From positions 1 to 64,000 of the forward strand of contig DAIOLC010000003.1 in assembly GCA_036756425.1 (NCBI GenBank): a stretch of 64,000 nt of DNA, written 5' to 3'. A model generated the notes under the pieces. That model did not search any database, was not told where the DNA came from, and saw only the letters and a list, made by a program, of their open reading frames with translations. Positions 8,470 through 17,200 of this stretch are shown piece after piece. Source of the DNA: UBA6115 sp012514225. GTDB lineage: Bacteria > Bacillota > Clostridia > Christensenellales > Aristaeellaceae. The stretch's first letter is position 1, and the number at the start of each line of letters is the position of its first letter. The position numbers were made by a program, and so were the translations under genes.

Positions 8470-9003
8470 CAACGCCGGGGTTTTTCGTCCGGCGGGGCGG
8501 CGCGATGCGGGCGCCTTCCAGTGGAAAAGCAGGGGGCCTTCCCCGCCAAGCACCGGGTCGGCCGCCGGCTGGGGCACGGCCAGGCACTTCGCCCGGAGGG
8601 CTTCGTAGCCCTCCGCTTCCCCCCTTTGCAGATCCGGCGACTGGCCCTGCGGGTAGGCGCCGGCGATGGAGAAATTCCGGGAGGCGCGCTCCAGCCTGTG
8701 CCCCACGCCCGCGGGCAGCACCAGGGCGTCCCCGGCCTTCATCTCCACCACCAGGCCGTCCGGCCCGCCCAGCTGGATGGCCGCGCTTCCGCTGACGCAG
8801 CCCAGGGCCTCGTGCGCCTCCGCGTGGAAATGGTGAAAGGCGTACACCCCGTTCACCCAGACGCCCGTCCAGCCGTTTTCCCGGAACAGCCGGTCGAACC
8901 GGGCGGGAGCGCCCGGAAGCGCGCCCGGATACAGCAAGACGGGGAGCGGGGAATTGGGGAAGGGGGATACGCCTGGGATATAGAGGGACTTCGCGTCGGG
9001 CAT
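8467..9003 (-). CDS. Cupin-domain protein (YjlB-like)
   Basis: A 178-residue single-cupin protein. Cupin motif 1 is AFHHFHAEAHEALGC, giving the metal-binding His residues and Glu. The SGSAAIQLGGPDG turn follows, and motif 2 contains GDALVLPAGVGHR with the last His. The FSIAGAYPQGQ segment is typical of the YjlB-type subfamily. That group has no established reaction, so only a metal-binding beta-barrel is predicted. It has its own promoter facing left and ends inside the araA promoter region. It is divergent from the PHP gene. Confidence 0.85.
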   Translation of the reverse strand: MPDAKSLYIPGVSPFPNSPLPVLLYPGALPGAPARFDRLFRENGWTGVWVNGVYAFHHFHAEAHEALGCVSGSAAIQLGGPDGLVVEMKAGDALVLPAGVGHRLERASRNFSIAGAYPQGQSPDLQRGEAEGYEALRAKCLAVPQPAADPVLGGEGPLLFHWKAPASRRPAGRKTPAL

Positions 9004-9030
9004 GCCGTCCTCCCTTTGCGCTTTTCCCCC

Positions 9031-9058
9031 ATTATACCGCGCCCCGGCCGCGGGTCAA
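9031..9058 (-). promoter_or_regulatory. Sigma-A type promoter of the cupin gene
   Basis: Minus-strand TTGACC (9058-9053) and a perfect TATAAT (9036-9031) are separated by 16 bases, about 27 bases before the ATG at 9003. Confidence 0.7.
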
Positions 9059-9071
9059 CGCCGCTTGCGTC

Positions 9072-9100
9072 TTGCCGGGCGGAAGCCGCCTGGCTATACT
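9072..9100 (+). promoter_or_regulatory. Sigma-A type promoter of the PHP gene
   Basis: TTGCCG (9072-9077) and TATACT (9095-9100) are separated by 17 bases, 30 bases before the ATG at 9131. It is back-to-back with the cupin promoter. Confidence 0.65.
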
Positions 9101-9130
9101 GGAAAAAGACAGTTAACAACGGAGGGCGAG

Positions 9131-10033
9131 ATGACGGACCTGCACTTGCACAGCCTGTATTCGGACGACGGGGAGTTCACCCCGGCGGAGATGGCCCGGA
9201 TGTGCGCGGAAAGCGGCGTCACCCTGATGTCGGTGACCGACCACAACTGCGCCCGCGCCAACCGGGAAGCCGAAGAGGCCGCGCGGGCGGCGGGCGTCCG
9301 GTACGTGACGGGCATCGAAATCGACTGCGTGTACGAGGAAGCGGTCTTCCACGTGCTGGGATACCGGATCGACGCGGACAGCCCGGTGTTCCTCGAGATT
9401 GAGGAGAACGTCGCCCGGCAGGGCGCGGCCGCGTCCGAAGCCATGCTCCAAAAGACGCGGACCCTGGGCTTCCCGGTGACCGAGACGGAAATGCGTCAGA
9501 TGGCAAAGGGGCGCTATTGGCGGGACCTGTGGACCGGGGAGATGTTCGCCGAAGCGCTGCTTGGCAAGGAAGAACTGGCGGGGCACCCGCTGCTGATGCC
9601 TTACCGGCCGGGCGGCGCGCGCAGCGACAACCCCTACGTCAATTTCTACTGGGATTTCTACGCCCAGGGGAAGCCCTGCCACGCGCCGGTGGACTACCCG
9701 GCGATGGAGGACGTCCTGCGGATTGTGCGCCAAAGCGGCGGCATCGCGGTGCTGGCGCACCCGGGCATGAGCCTGAGGGGACGGGAATCCCTGCTGCCGG
9801 GCATCCTCAAACTGGGGCTGGACGGCATCGAGGCCTACAGCAGCTACCACACCCCGGAACAGGCCGCGACGTTTGAGGCAGTCGCGAAGGAGCGCCGCCT
9901 GCTCGCCACCTGCGGCAGCGACTTCCACGGGAAAAACAAGCCCGCCGTCCGCATCGGCGGCGCGGTGTTCGCGCCGGGCACGGACAAGGAGGCGGTGGGG
10001 CGGGCGGCCAGGCGGGCCCTCCTGGCGCAGTAG
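9131..10033 (+). CDS. PHP-domain metal-dependent phosphoesterase
   Basis: A 300-residue protein of the PHP superfamily, close to the YciV/TrpH (RNase AM) type that hydrolyses 3',5'-nucleotide bisphosphates or trims RNA 5' ends. The metal-binding residues appear in order: DLHLHSLYSDDGEF at the N-terminus (HxH), VTDHN near residue 37, GIEIDC near 60, a later LAHPGM and the C-terminal CGSDFHGKNKP. An insertion (about residues 110-185) is rich in aromatics. The ATG at 9131 has a GGAGGG site. Exact substrate is unknown; a nucleotide or RNA target is inferred from the family. Confidence 0.85.
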   Translation: MTDLHLHSLYSDDGEFTPAEMARMCAESGVTLMSVTDHNCARANREAEEAARAAGVRYVTGIEIDCVYEEAVFHVLGYRIDADSPVFLEIEENVARQGAAASEAMLQKTRTLGFPVTETEMRQMAKGRYWRDLWTGEMFAEALLGKEELAGHPLLMPYRPGGARSDNPYVNFYWDFYAQGKPCHAPVDYPAMEDVLRIVRQSGGIAVLAHPGMSLRGRESLLPGILKLGLDGIEAYSSYHTPEQAATFEAVAKERRLLATCGSDFHGKNKPAVRIGGAVFAPGTDKEAVGRAARRALLAQ

Positions 10034-10057
10034 CCGGGTATTGGAAACACGGATAAA

Positions 10058-10081
10058 CGGCCGGGGATTCGTCCCCGGCCG
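10058..10081. terminator. Perfect hairpin with TTCG tetraloop between convergent genes
   Basis: CGGCCGGGGA-TTCG-TCCCCGGCCG forms a perfect 10-bp stem with a UUCG loop, between the stops of the plus-strand PHP gene and the minus-strand ABC gene. No U-tract follows on either side. It is likely a bidirectional 3'-end or termination structure. Confidence 0.5.
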
Positions 10082-10103
10082 CGTCAGTTCCGCCCGCGTG
10101 CCG

Positions 10104-10706
10104 TCAGCCGGCCGGCTTCAGGCCGCCTTCCGCGGGCGGGGGCAGGCGGACGATGTCCGCGCCCAGCAGCCGCGCCTCCCCCGGGTCGTGGGCGACCATC
10201 AGCAGGGCCCTGCCCGCGTTCAGGCGCAGGATGGCGCCCGCCGTCCGCTCCCGCGTGTCGGCGTCCAGGCCCTTGAAGGGTTCGTCCAGCAGCAACGCGT
10301 CATAGTCCGCCAACAGCGCCCGCGCGATGGCCACGCGTCGTTTCATGCCGCCGCTGAAGGAGGAAACGGGCTTGCCCGGCTCATCGGACAGCCCCAGTTC
10401 CGCCAGCAGCTCCGCGGCGGCCGTGTCCCGGCGGCGACCGGTCACCAAGCGCAGATTGCCTTCCGCCGTCAGGTGCTCCAGCAGACGGTCCTCCTGGAAC
10501 ACGGCGCTGAGCCGTCCGGGCGCCTCCACGCGGCCTTCATCCGGGCGTTCCAGGCCCAAAACCAGGCGCAGCAGCGTGGTCTTCCCGCAGCCGGAGGGGC
10601 CCATCACGCAGACCGCGCCGCCCTCCGGGACCCGCAGGTCCAGCCCCCGCAGCGCCCAGCGGCCGCCGTAGCGGCGGCCCGCCTGGTGAAGGACAATCGC
10701 GCTCAC
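10104..10706 (-). CDS. ABC transporter ATP-binding protein (nitrate/sulfonate/taurine type)
   Basis: A 200-residue ATPase subunit of an importer. Walker A is GPSGCGKTTLL, the signature is SSFSGGMKRRVAIARALL, and Walker B is ALLLDEPFKGLD followed by the switch His in MVAHD. It is shorter than most family members (about 240), lacking part of the C-terminal region. The start is a GTG at 10706 whose GTGA overlaps the permease stop. It would power the permease at 10703-11461. Substrate is not determined. Confidence 0.88.
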   Translation of the reverse strand: MSAIVLHQAGRRYGGRWALRGLDLRVPEGGAVCVMGPSGCGKTTLLRLVLGLERPDEGRVEAPGRLSAVFQEDRLLEHLTAEGNLRLVTGRRRDTAAAELLAELGLSDEPGKPVSSFSGGMKRRVAIARALLADYDALLLDEPFKGLDADTRERTAGAILRLNAGRALLMVAHDPGEARLLGADIVRLPPPAEGGLKPAG

Positions 10707-11461
10707 AGCCGCGCCAGCCTTCCGGACAGCAAAGCCGCCCCGCGCCTGAGCAGGAAGGCCGTCAGCGCGTTGAGCAGCACGATGATAACCGTCCAGGCGA
10801 AGAGGTCGGCGGTGTTGTAATTGACCTTGACGCTGTAGAGCGCCTCGCCGATGGTGCCCCGCGGGATGCCGATGACCTCCGCCGCGACGCCGCTTTTCCA
10901 GCACAGGCCCAGGGCGGTGACGGCGCCGGCGCGCAGGAAGGGCAGCAGCTGCGGCAGGTCCACGTACAGCAGGCGGCGGCCCCACGGCGCCCTGAACACG
11001 CGGGCCATCTCACTGAGCGCCCGGTCGCGCCGCTGCAGGCCCTCCAGGGTGTTGCCGAACAGGACGGGGAAGCCGATGACGAAGCACACGAAGGTCGACA
11101 GCCACCCGGAGGACACCAGAAGGATGGCCAGGATGGCGAAACTGGCGACGGGCACCGCGCGGGCGGCCGAGAGCAGGGGCGACACCAGCGCGCTGACGAG
11201 GGGGGAGCGGCGGCACAGCGCGGCCAGGGCCACGCCAAGGGCGAAGGCGGACAGAAAGCCCAGCAGGATGCGCCCCGCCGAACGCAGGGCGGTCAGGTAG
11301 GTGGCGGGCTGGGACAGCAGGCGCGCCAACGCCCGCAGCACGGACAGGGGCGAGGCCAGCAGGAACTCGTGCCCCACCGCCATGGCCAGCAGCTGCCAGA
11401 CAGCCAGCCACAGCAGGGCGGCCAGCGCCCGGTATCCCGCCCGGCACGCGTCAGGGGACAA
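10703..11461 (-). CDS. ABC transporter permease (nitrate/sulfonate/taurine type)
   Basis: An integral membrane subunit of the SsuC/TauC type with about six helices and the EAA-like cytoplasmic loop in MARVFRAPWGRRLLYVDLPQ followed by FLRAGAVTALGLCWK. The frame is open well upstream but no ATG or GTG is present. A TTG at 11461 lies inside the end of the binding-protein gene and gives 252 residues, the normal family length, so I use it with reservation. No clear ribosome site precedes it, so coupling to the overlapping upstream gene is likely. It is the middle gene of a three-gene importer operon. Confidence 0.8.
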   Translation of the reverse strand: MSPDACRAGYRALAALLWLAVWQLLAMAVGHEFLLASPLSVLRALARLLSQPATYLTALRSAGRILLGFLSAFALGVALAALCRRSPLVSALVSPLLSAARAVPVASFAILAILLVSSGWLSTFVCFVIGFPVLFGNTLEGLQRRDRALSEMARVFRAPWGRRLLYVDLPQLLPFLRAGAVTALGLCWKSGVAAEVIGIPRGTIGEALYSVKVNYNTADLFAWTVIIVLLNALTAFLLRRGAALLSGRLARL

Positions 11462-12383
11462 AGTAAAAGGCGTCGTCGGGCGCAGCGCCGCCCACCGCGT
11501 CCGGGTTCTGCGCGAACAGCACGGCATAGAAGGCTTCCAGCTCCGCCTTCATCTCCGCCCCCGTGATGAGCGTGATGCCACAGTGTGGCAGGGCCTTCTC
11601 GGCGGGGCCGGCGTCCAGGATGCCGAAGCGCCCGACGAGCGCGGCGGCTTCCTTCACGTTTCCGTTGACGAAGGCGGCGGAGGAGGCGTTGGCTTCCAGA
11701 AAGCGGACGACCTCGTCCTGCCGCGCGTCCAGCGCCTCGCTGCGGGCGACGGTGACGCCGGTGATGAGCCGGCCCTGGCCCAGGTCTTCCCAGGCCCGGT
11801 TCAGGTCCAGGGCGACGCGCAGGCCCGGGTTTTTAGCCAGCGCCAGCGCCACGAAGGGCTGGGGCAGCATCGCCAGGCCCTCCGGGTCGACCAGCAGCGC
11901 GGCCAGCGCCTCGGCGTGCTCGGCCTTCCAGACGACCTCCACGCCCTCCACCCCGGCCTGGCCCAGGAGGTGGGACAGGACGTACTCCGGTGTGGAAGCC
12001 TTGCCGCTGGCGTAGAGCCTGCGCCCGGCCAAATCCCCCAGGCTGCCGACCTTGCTGCCGTTCTCCAGGACGTAGAGCACGCCCAGGGTGTTGATGCCCA
12101 CGGCCCGCAGCGCGCCCTTTGTGTTCTGGTACAGGACGGCCGCCAGGCTGACAGGGATACAGGCCAGGTCCAGTTGGCCTTTCACCAATTCCGGCAGCAG
12201 CGCGTCGGGGCTGGCGAAGAGTGAAAAGGCGTAGGCGTCACCGCCCTCGCTGTCCGCCATCAGCTTGACCAGCCCCATCGCCGTGGGGCCCTTGAGCGCG
12301 CCTACGCGCAGGGGCGCGGCCTGGGCGGAAGCGAGGGACAGGAGCAGCAGGGCCGCCAGGAGCAGCGCCAGGAATCTTTTCAT
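11451..12383 (-). CDS. ABC transporter substrate-binding protein
   Basis: A 310-residue exported protein with a type II periplasmic-binding fold resembling the NMT1/TauA group (LRVGALKGPTAMGLVKLM, GQLDLACIPVSLAAVLYQN). The signal peptide MKRFLALLLAALLLLSLASA ends with an AQA-type peptidase I site. There is no lipobox Cys, which is unusual for a Gram-positive binding protein. The ATG at 12383 with GAAAGG upstream is preferred over an earlier in-frame ATG because it starts the signal peptide. First gene of the binding protein-permease-ATPase set. The ligand is unknown; sulfonate, pyrimidine precursor or similar small molecules are family options. Confidence 0.85.
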   Translation of the reverse strand: MKRFLALLLAALLLLSLASAQAAPLRVGALKGPTAMGLVKLMADSEGGDAYAFSLFASPDALLPELVKGQLDLACIPVSLAAVLYQNTKGALRAVGINTLGVLYVLENGSKVGSLGDLAGRRLYASGKASTPEYVLSHLLGQAGVEGVEVVWKAEHAEALAALLVDPEGLAMLPQPFVALALAKNPGLRVALDLNRAWEDLGQGRLITGVTVARSEALDARQDEVVRFLEANASSAAFVNGNVKEAAALVGRFGILDAGPAEKALPHCGITLITGAEMKAELEAFYAVLFAQNPDAVGGAAPDDAFYFVP

Positions 12384-12401
12384 CGCTTTGCCTTTCATGG
12401 A

Positions 12402-12427
12402 AAGGGCCGCGCGCTCGCGCGGCCCTT
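12402..12427. terminator. 12-bp perfect GC hairpin between hydA and the ABC operon
   Basis: AAGGGCCGCGCG and CGCGCGGCCCTT form a perfect 12-bp inverted repeat around CT. It lies downstream of the hydA stop and just upstream of the binding-protein ribosome site on the minus strand. No U-tract follows. It probably reduces read-through from the hydrogenase operon into the importer. Confidence 0.5.
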
Positions 12428-12439
12428 GGTGCGGAGCGG

Positions 12440-14275
12440 TCAGTCCTCCCTGGGGCCCAGCCGCTCGTTGTACTTGCCGCGCGGGGTGTAGTGGGTGTGG
12501 AGCAGCTCGTGGGACTTGTGGCTCAGCGGCTCCAGCAGGAAGTCGGTATAGAGCTTCTTGATGGCGGGGTTCTCGTGGGACTTGCGCAGCTTCTTGGCGC
12601 TGTCCACGTCGTAGAGCCCCTGGGCGCGGCTGGCCCAGGCGGTGCGCAGGGTGCTGCGCGGCTGGCCGCCGCCGGTCACGCAGCCGCCGGGGCAGCCCAT
12701 GACCTCGATGAAGTGGTAGCCGCCCTCGCCTTTTGCCACCTGCTCCATCAGTTCCTTCGCGCCCACGAAGCCGCTGGTCACCGCCACCCTGGCCGTGAAC
12801 CCCTCCAGGAAGTCGTACTGGGGCAGGCAGTTCTCAAACTTGAACTCCGCCTTCTTGATGTGCTCGTGGCCTTTCTCGCTGGAGGCGCGAAGGTGCTCCA
12901 GCGGCATCTCCCGCCCGGTGACCAGCTCGTAAACGGTGCGCATCGCGGCTTCCATGACCCCGCCGGTGACGCCGAAGATGTCCGCGGCGCCGGTGGAGAG
13001 GCCCAGGGGCAGGTCGAATTCGCTGGGCTGCAGGTTTTCAAAGTCGATGCCGGCCTCGCGGATCATGCGGGCCAGCTCGCGCGTGGTCAGCACCGCGTCC
13101 ACGTTGCGGCAGCCGTCGTTGACCATTTCCGGCCGCTCGATTTCGAACTTCTTGGCCGTGCAGGGCATGATGGACACCACGTAGAGGCTTTTGGGGTCCA
13201 CGCCCAGCCTGTGGGCGTAGTAGGACTTGATGACCGCGCCCAGCATCATGTGGGGGGACTTGCAGGTGGACAGGTTGGCCGTGTAGTCCGGGTAGAAGTG
13301 CTCCAGGTACTTGATCCAGCCCGGGCTGCAGGAGGTGATCATCGGCAGCACGCCCTTGCCGTTCTTGATTGCGGCCTTGGCGCGCTCCAGGAACTCCGTG
13401 CCTTCTTCCAGGATGGTCAGGTCGGCGGCGAAGTTGGTGTCGAAGATGTCGTCGAAGAGCATTTCCTTCAGCGCCGTGGCCAGCTTGCCCGTGACCGCCT
13501 GGCCCGGGGTCATGCCGAACTCCTCGCCGATGCCCACGCGCACCGCCGGCGCGACCTGGACGACGACGCGCAGGGCGGGGTCGTTGATGGCGTCCCAGAC
13601 CTTCTGGATGCTGCTGGTCTCGCTCAGCGCGTTGACCGGGCAGGCCGCCACGCACTGGCCGCAGTTGGTGCAGTCCATCTCCTCGATGTTCAGCCCGGAG
13701 GCGGGGCCGATGACGGTGGAGAAGCCGCGCCCCTGCGCGTCCAGCACGCCGATGCCCTGCACGTGGCCGCACACGCTCACGCAGCGGCGGCACTGGATGC
13801 ACTTGGTGGTGTCGCGGGTGATGGAGGGGGTGACCTCCACGCTGCCCGGGGACAGCTCCCCGCGGAAGCGGTGGCTGGTGATGCCCAGGGTGCGCGCCAG
13901 GGTCTGCAGCTCGCACTGGCCGGAGCGCTCGCAGGCCAGGCAGTCCTGGGGATGGTCGGACAGCAGCAGCTCGCAGTTGATTTTCCGGGCCTGGCGCACC
14001 TTGGCGGTGTTGGTGCGGACGACCATGCCGTCCTTCACCTTGACCATGCAGCTGGCGACCAGGGTTTTCATGCCCTCGACCTCGACCATGCACATCCGGC
14101 AGCCGCCGAACTGGTGGATGCCCTCCAGGTAGCAGAGGCTGGGCACGTAGATGTTGTAGTCCTGCGCGGCCTGCAGGATGGTCTGCCCCTCCTTCGCCTC
14201 GATGTCCTTGCCGTTGATGTTGAGCCGGGCGACGCCGGGTTTCGCCTTTTGCTGTTTCACGTTGACCTTTTCCAT
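12440..14275 (-). CDS. hydA: [FeFe] hydrogenase catalytic subunit
   Basis: A 611-residue hydrogenase that reduces protons or oxidises H2 at an H-cluster. Domains in order: a [2Fe-2S] plant-type ferredoxin domain (Cys 48, 59, 62, 76), a His-Cys3 [4Fe-4S] site (HPQDCLACERSGQC, residues 108-121), two [4Fe-4S] motifs (CIQCRRCVSVC at 159 and CTNCGQCVAAC at 202), and the catalytic domain with L1 TSCSPGW (314-320), L2 MPCTAKKFE (370-378) and L3 MGCPGGCVTGGGQP (from 526). L1 has Ser where the prototype enzymes carry the proton-relay Cys. A short C-terminal tail follows. It is third in hydC-hydB-hydA, the arrangement of NADH-dependent, electron-bifurcating or -confurcating hydrogenases. Confidence 0.97.
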   Translation of the reverse strand: MEKVNVKQQKAKPGVARLNINGKDIEAKEGQTILQAAQDYNIYVPSLCYLEGIHQFGGCRMCMVEVEGMKTLVASCMVKVKDGMVVRTNTAKVRQARKINCELLLSDHPQDCLACERSGQCELQTLARTLGITSHRFRGELSPGSVEVTPSITRDTTKCIQCRRCVSVCGHVQGIGVLDAQGRGFSTVIGPASGLNIEEMDCTNCGQCVAACPVNALSETSSIQKVWDAINDPALRVVVQVAPAVRVGIGEEFGMTPGQAVTGKLATALKEMLFDDIFDTNFAADLTILEEGTEFLERAKAAIKNGKGVLPMITSCSPGWIKYLEHFYPDYTANLSTCKSPHMMLGAVIKSYYAHRLGVDPKSLYVVSIMPCTAKKFEIERPEMVNDGCRNVDAVLTTRELARMIREAGIDFENLQPSEFDLPLGLSTGAADIFGVTGGVMEAAMRTVYELVTGREMPLEHLRASSEKGHEHIKKAEFKFENCLPQYDFLEGFTARVAVTSGFVGAKELMEQVAKGEGGYHFIEVMGCPGGCVTGGGQPRSTLRTAWASRAQGLYDVDSAKKLRKSHENPAIKKLYTDFLLEPLSHKSHELLHTHYTPRGKYNERLGPRED

Positions 14276-14278
14276 GCC

Positions 14279-17200
14279 TTACCTCCTGTCACATCTCAGG
14301 CAGCGGGTGGCTTCGGCGACCGCGTACAGTTTCCGGTAGCCGCGGTTGACTTCGCGGAAGCCCAGGGTGCGCGTCTCCGGCGCCAGCTCCTCCAGCGGGA
14401 AGCGGCCGTACTCGGCGCTGTCCTCGTCGGTGACCGCGGGGGGAATCTCAATCGGGCGGCCCTTGTTGAGCTTGCCGCTGCCGCCCAGGTACAGGTCGAT
14501 GCTGCTGGCGGCCTTCTTGCCGTCGGCGATGGCGGCGATGGCGGTGTCCGGCCCGCGGGCCAGGTCGCCGCCGGCGAAGACGCCCTCGATGGAGGTCATC
14601 AGGTTGTGCTTGGAGGTGACCAGCGTGCCCCAGGCGGTCAATTCGACGTCCTGAGCGGTGATGAAGGGGAAGTCCGCGTGCTGGGACACGGCCGGGATGA
14701 CCATGTCGCAATCGATGACATACTCGCTGCTCCGGATTCGCTGGGGGCGCGGCCTGCCGTTGGCGTCGTAGTCGTTGAGCTCCATCCGCTGGCACTCCAG
14801 GCCCCGCACCCTGCCCTTGTCGTCGCCCAGCACCTGCATGGGCGAGGCCAGGGTGACCAGCTCCACACCTTCCTCCAGCGCTTCCTTGATTTCGCGGCGG
14901 TCGGCGGGCATGTCCTCCCGCTCCCGGCGGTAGATGACGGTGACTTTTTCCGCCCCCAGGCGCACGCAGCTGCGCGCCGCGTCCATGGCGGTGGAGCCGC
15001 CGCCGATGACCACCACGCGCTTGCCCACCTTGACCCGGCGGCCGGAGCGGATGTCCTTGAGGAAGGGCAGGCCGTGGTAGACGCCCTTGAGCCCCTCCCC
15101 GGGGATGCCCACCTCGTTGGGGAACTGGGTGCCGGTGGTCAGGTAGATGGCCTGGTAGTTCTCCCTGAGGTAGTTGAAGGAGATGTTGCGCCCCACCTCG
15201 GTGTTCAGGTGGATGTGCACGCCCTCCTGCTCGATAAGCTTGATTTCATGCTGCAGGATGTCCTCCGGCAACCGGTACTCGGGGATGCCGTAGGCCAGGG
15301 TGCCGCCCGCCTGGGACTGGCTCTCGAACACGTCCACCGTATAGCCCAGGCGCGCCAGGTAGTACGCGCAGGTCAGCCCGGAGGGGCCGGCGCCCACGAC
15401 GGCGACCTTCTTGTCGTTCATGGGATACTTGATGTCGTCCACATAGCTTTCCGCGTGGTTCATCGCGTAGTCGGCCACGAAGCGTTTCAGGTCGCAGATG
15501 GCCAGCGCCTCGTCGCGGGAGGAGCGGCGGCACTTGTCCTCGCAGGGATGGGTGCACACGCGGCCGCAGACCCCGGGGAAGGGGTTCTCCTGCCGGATGA
15601 GGTTGTAGGCGTCGACGAAGCGGCCGTTCTGGATGAGGGCCATGTAGCCCGGCACGTTGATGCCGGCGGGGCAGGCGTTCTGGCAGGGGGAGATGAACAT
15701 GTTGGTGCACACCCCCGCCTCGCAGCGATGCTCGCGGATGTGGTCCTCAAACTCGTGCATGAAGAAGCGCAGTGTGGACAGCACCGGGTTGGGCGCGGTC
15801 TGCCCCAGGCCACACATCGCGGTCTCCTTGATGTTGCCGGCCAGCTCATTGAGCAGCTGCAGATCCTCCTCCCGGCCCTCCCCGCGGGTGATGCGCTCCA
15901 GGATTTCCAGCATCCGCTTGGTGCCGATGCGGCAGGGCACGCACTTGCCGCAGGACTCGTCGCGGATGAAGTCCATGAAGAAGCGGGCGGTGTCCACCAT
16001 GCAGGTGTCCTCGCTCATCACCACCAGGCCGCCGGAGCCCATGATGGCGCCCAGGGCGGTCAGCGCGTCGTATTCCAGGGGGGTGTTGAGGTTTTCCCGG
16101 GTGATGCAGCCGCCGGAGGGCCCGCCGATCTGCGCGGCCTTGAACCGGCCGCGGCGCGGGACGCCGCCGCCGATTTTGTACACCAGGTCGCCCAGGGTAT
16201 AGCCCATGGGCACCTCGGCCAGGCCGGAATAGCGGATGTCCCCCGCCAGCGCGAAGACCTTGGTGCCCTTGGACTTCTCCGTACCGAAGGAGGCGAACCA
16301 GGCGCCCCCTTCCTTGAGGATGGCGGGCACGTTGGCGAAGGTCTCCACGTTGTTGATGATGGTCGGGCAGCCGAACAGGCCGCTTTCGAAGGGGAAGGGC
16401 GGCTTCTGGGTCGGCTCGCCGCGCAAGCCCTCCACGGAGTGCATCAGCGCGGTTTCCTCGCCGCAGACGAAGGCGCCCGCGCCAATCCTGATTTCCAGGT
16501 CGAAATTGAAGCCGCTGCCCAGGATGTTTTCGCCCAGCAGGCCGGCCTCGCGCGATTTCTCGATGGCGACGGACAGGCGCTCCACCGCGATGGGGTATTC
16601 CGCGCGGATGTAGACGTAGCCCTTCTGGGCGCCGATGGCGTAGGCGCCGATGATCATGCCCTCGATGAGGCCGAAGGGGTCGGACTCGATGAGGGAGCGG
16701 TCCATGAAGGCGCCGGGGTCGCCCTCGTCGGCGTTGCAGATGATGTATTTGTCGCCCTCGCGCGCCTTGTAGCCCGCCTCCCACTTCAGCCCCGTGGGAA
16801 AGCCGCCGCCGCCGCGGCCGCGCAGGCCGGAGAGCTTGACCTCCTCCACGACCGCCTTGCGCTCCATGGAAAGCGCCCTGGCCAGCGCCTCGAAGCCGCC
16901 GTTGGCGACCGCGCTCTCCAGCGAGGCGTAGTCCACCTTGCCGCAGTTGCGCAGCGCGATCTTGACCTGCTCGGAGAAGAAGGGGACGTCCTTCATCAGG
17001 GGGATGTGCCGGCCGGTCTTCTCATCCAGGAAGGTGTACTCCTCCGGGATTTCACCCACGATGACGTGGCGGCCCAGGATGTCCCGCGCCATGTCCGGGG
17101 TGACCTTGACGTAAAGGACGCCCTCCGGCTCGATATACACCAGCGGGCCCATGGAGCACATGCCCATGCAGCCGGTGAAGGTCAGCCGGACCTTGTCCCC

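Noticed and set aside
6710..8608. A 632-codon plus-strand open frame opposite araA
   Set aside because: It is antisense to a clear L-arabinose isomerase. No motif or ribosome site.
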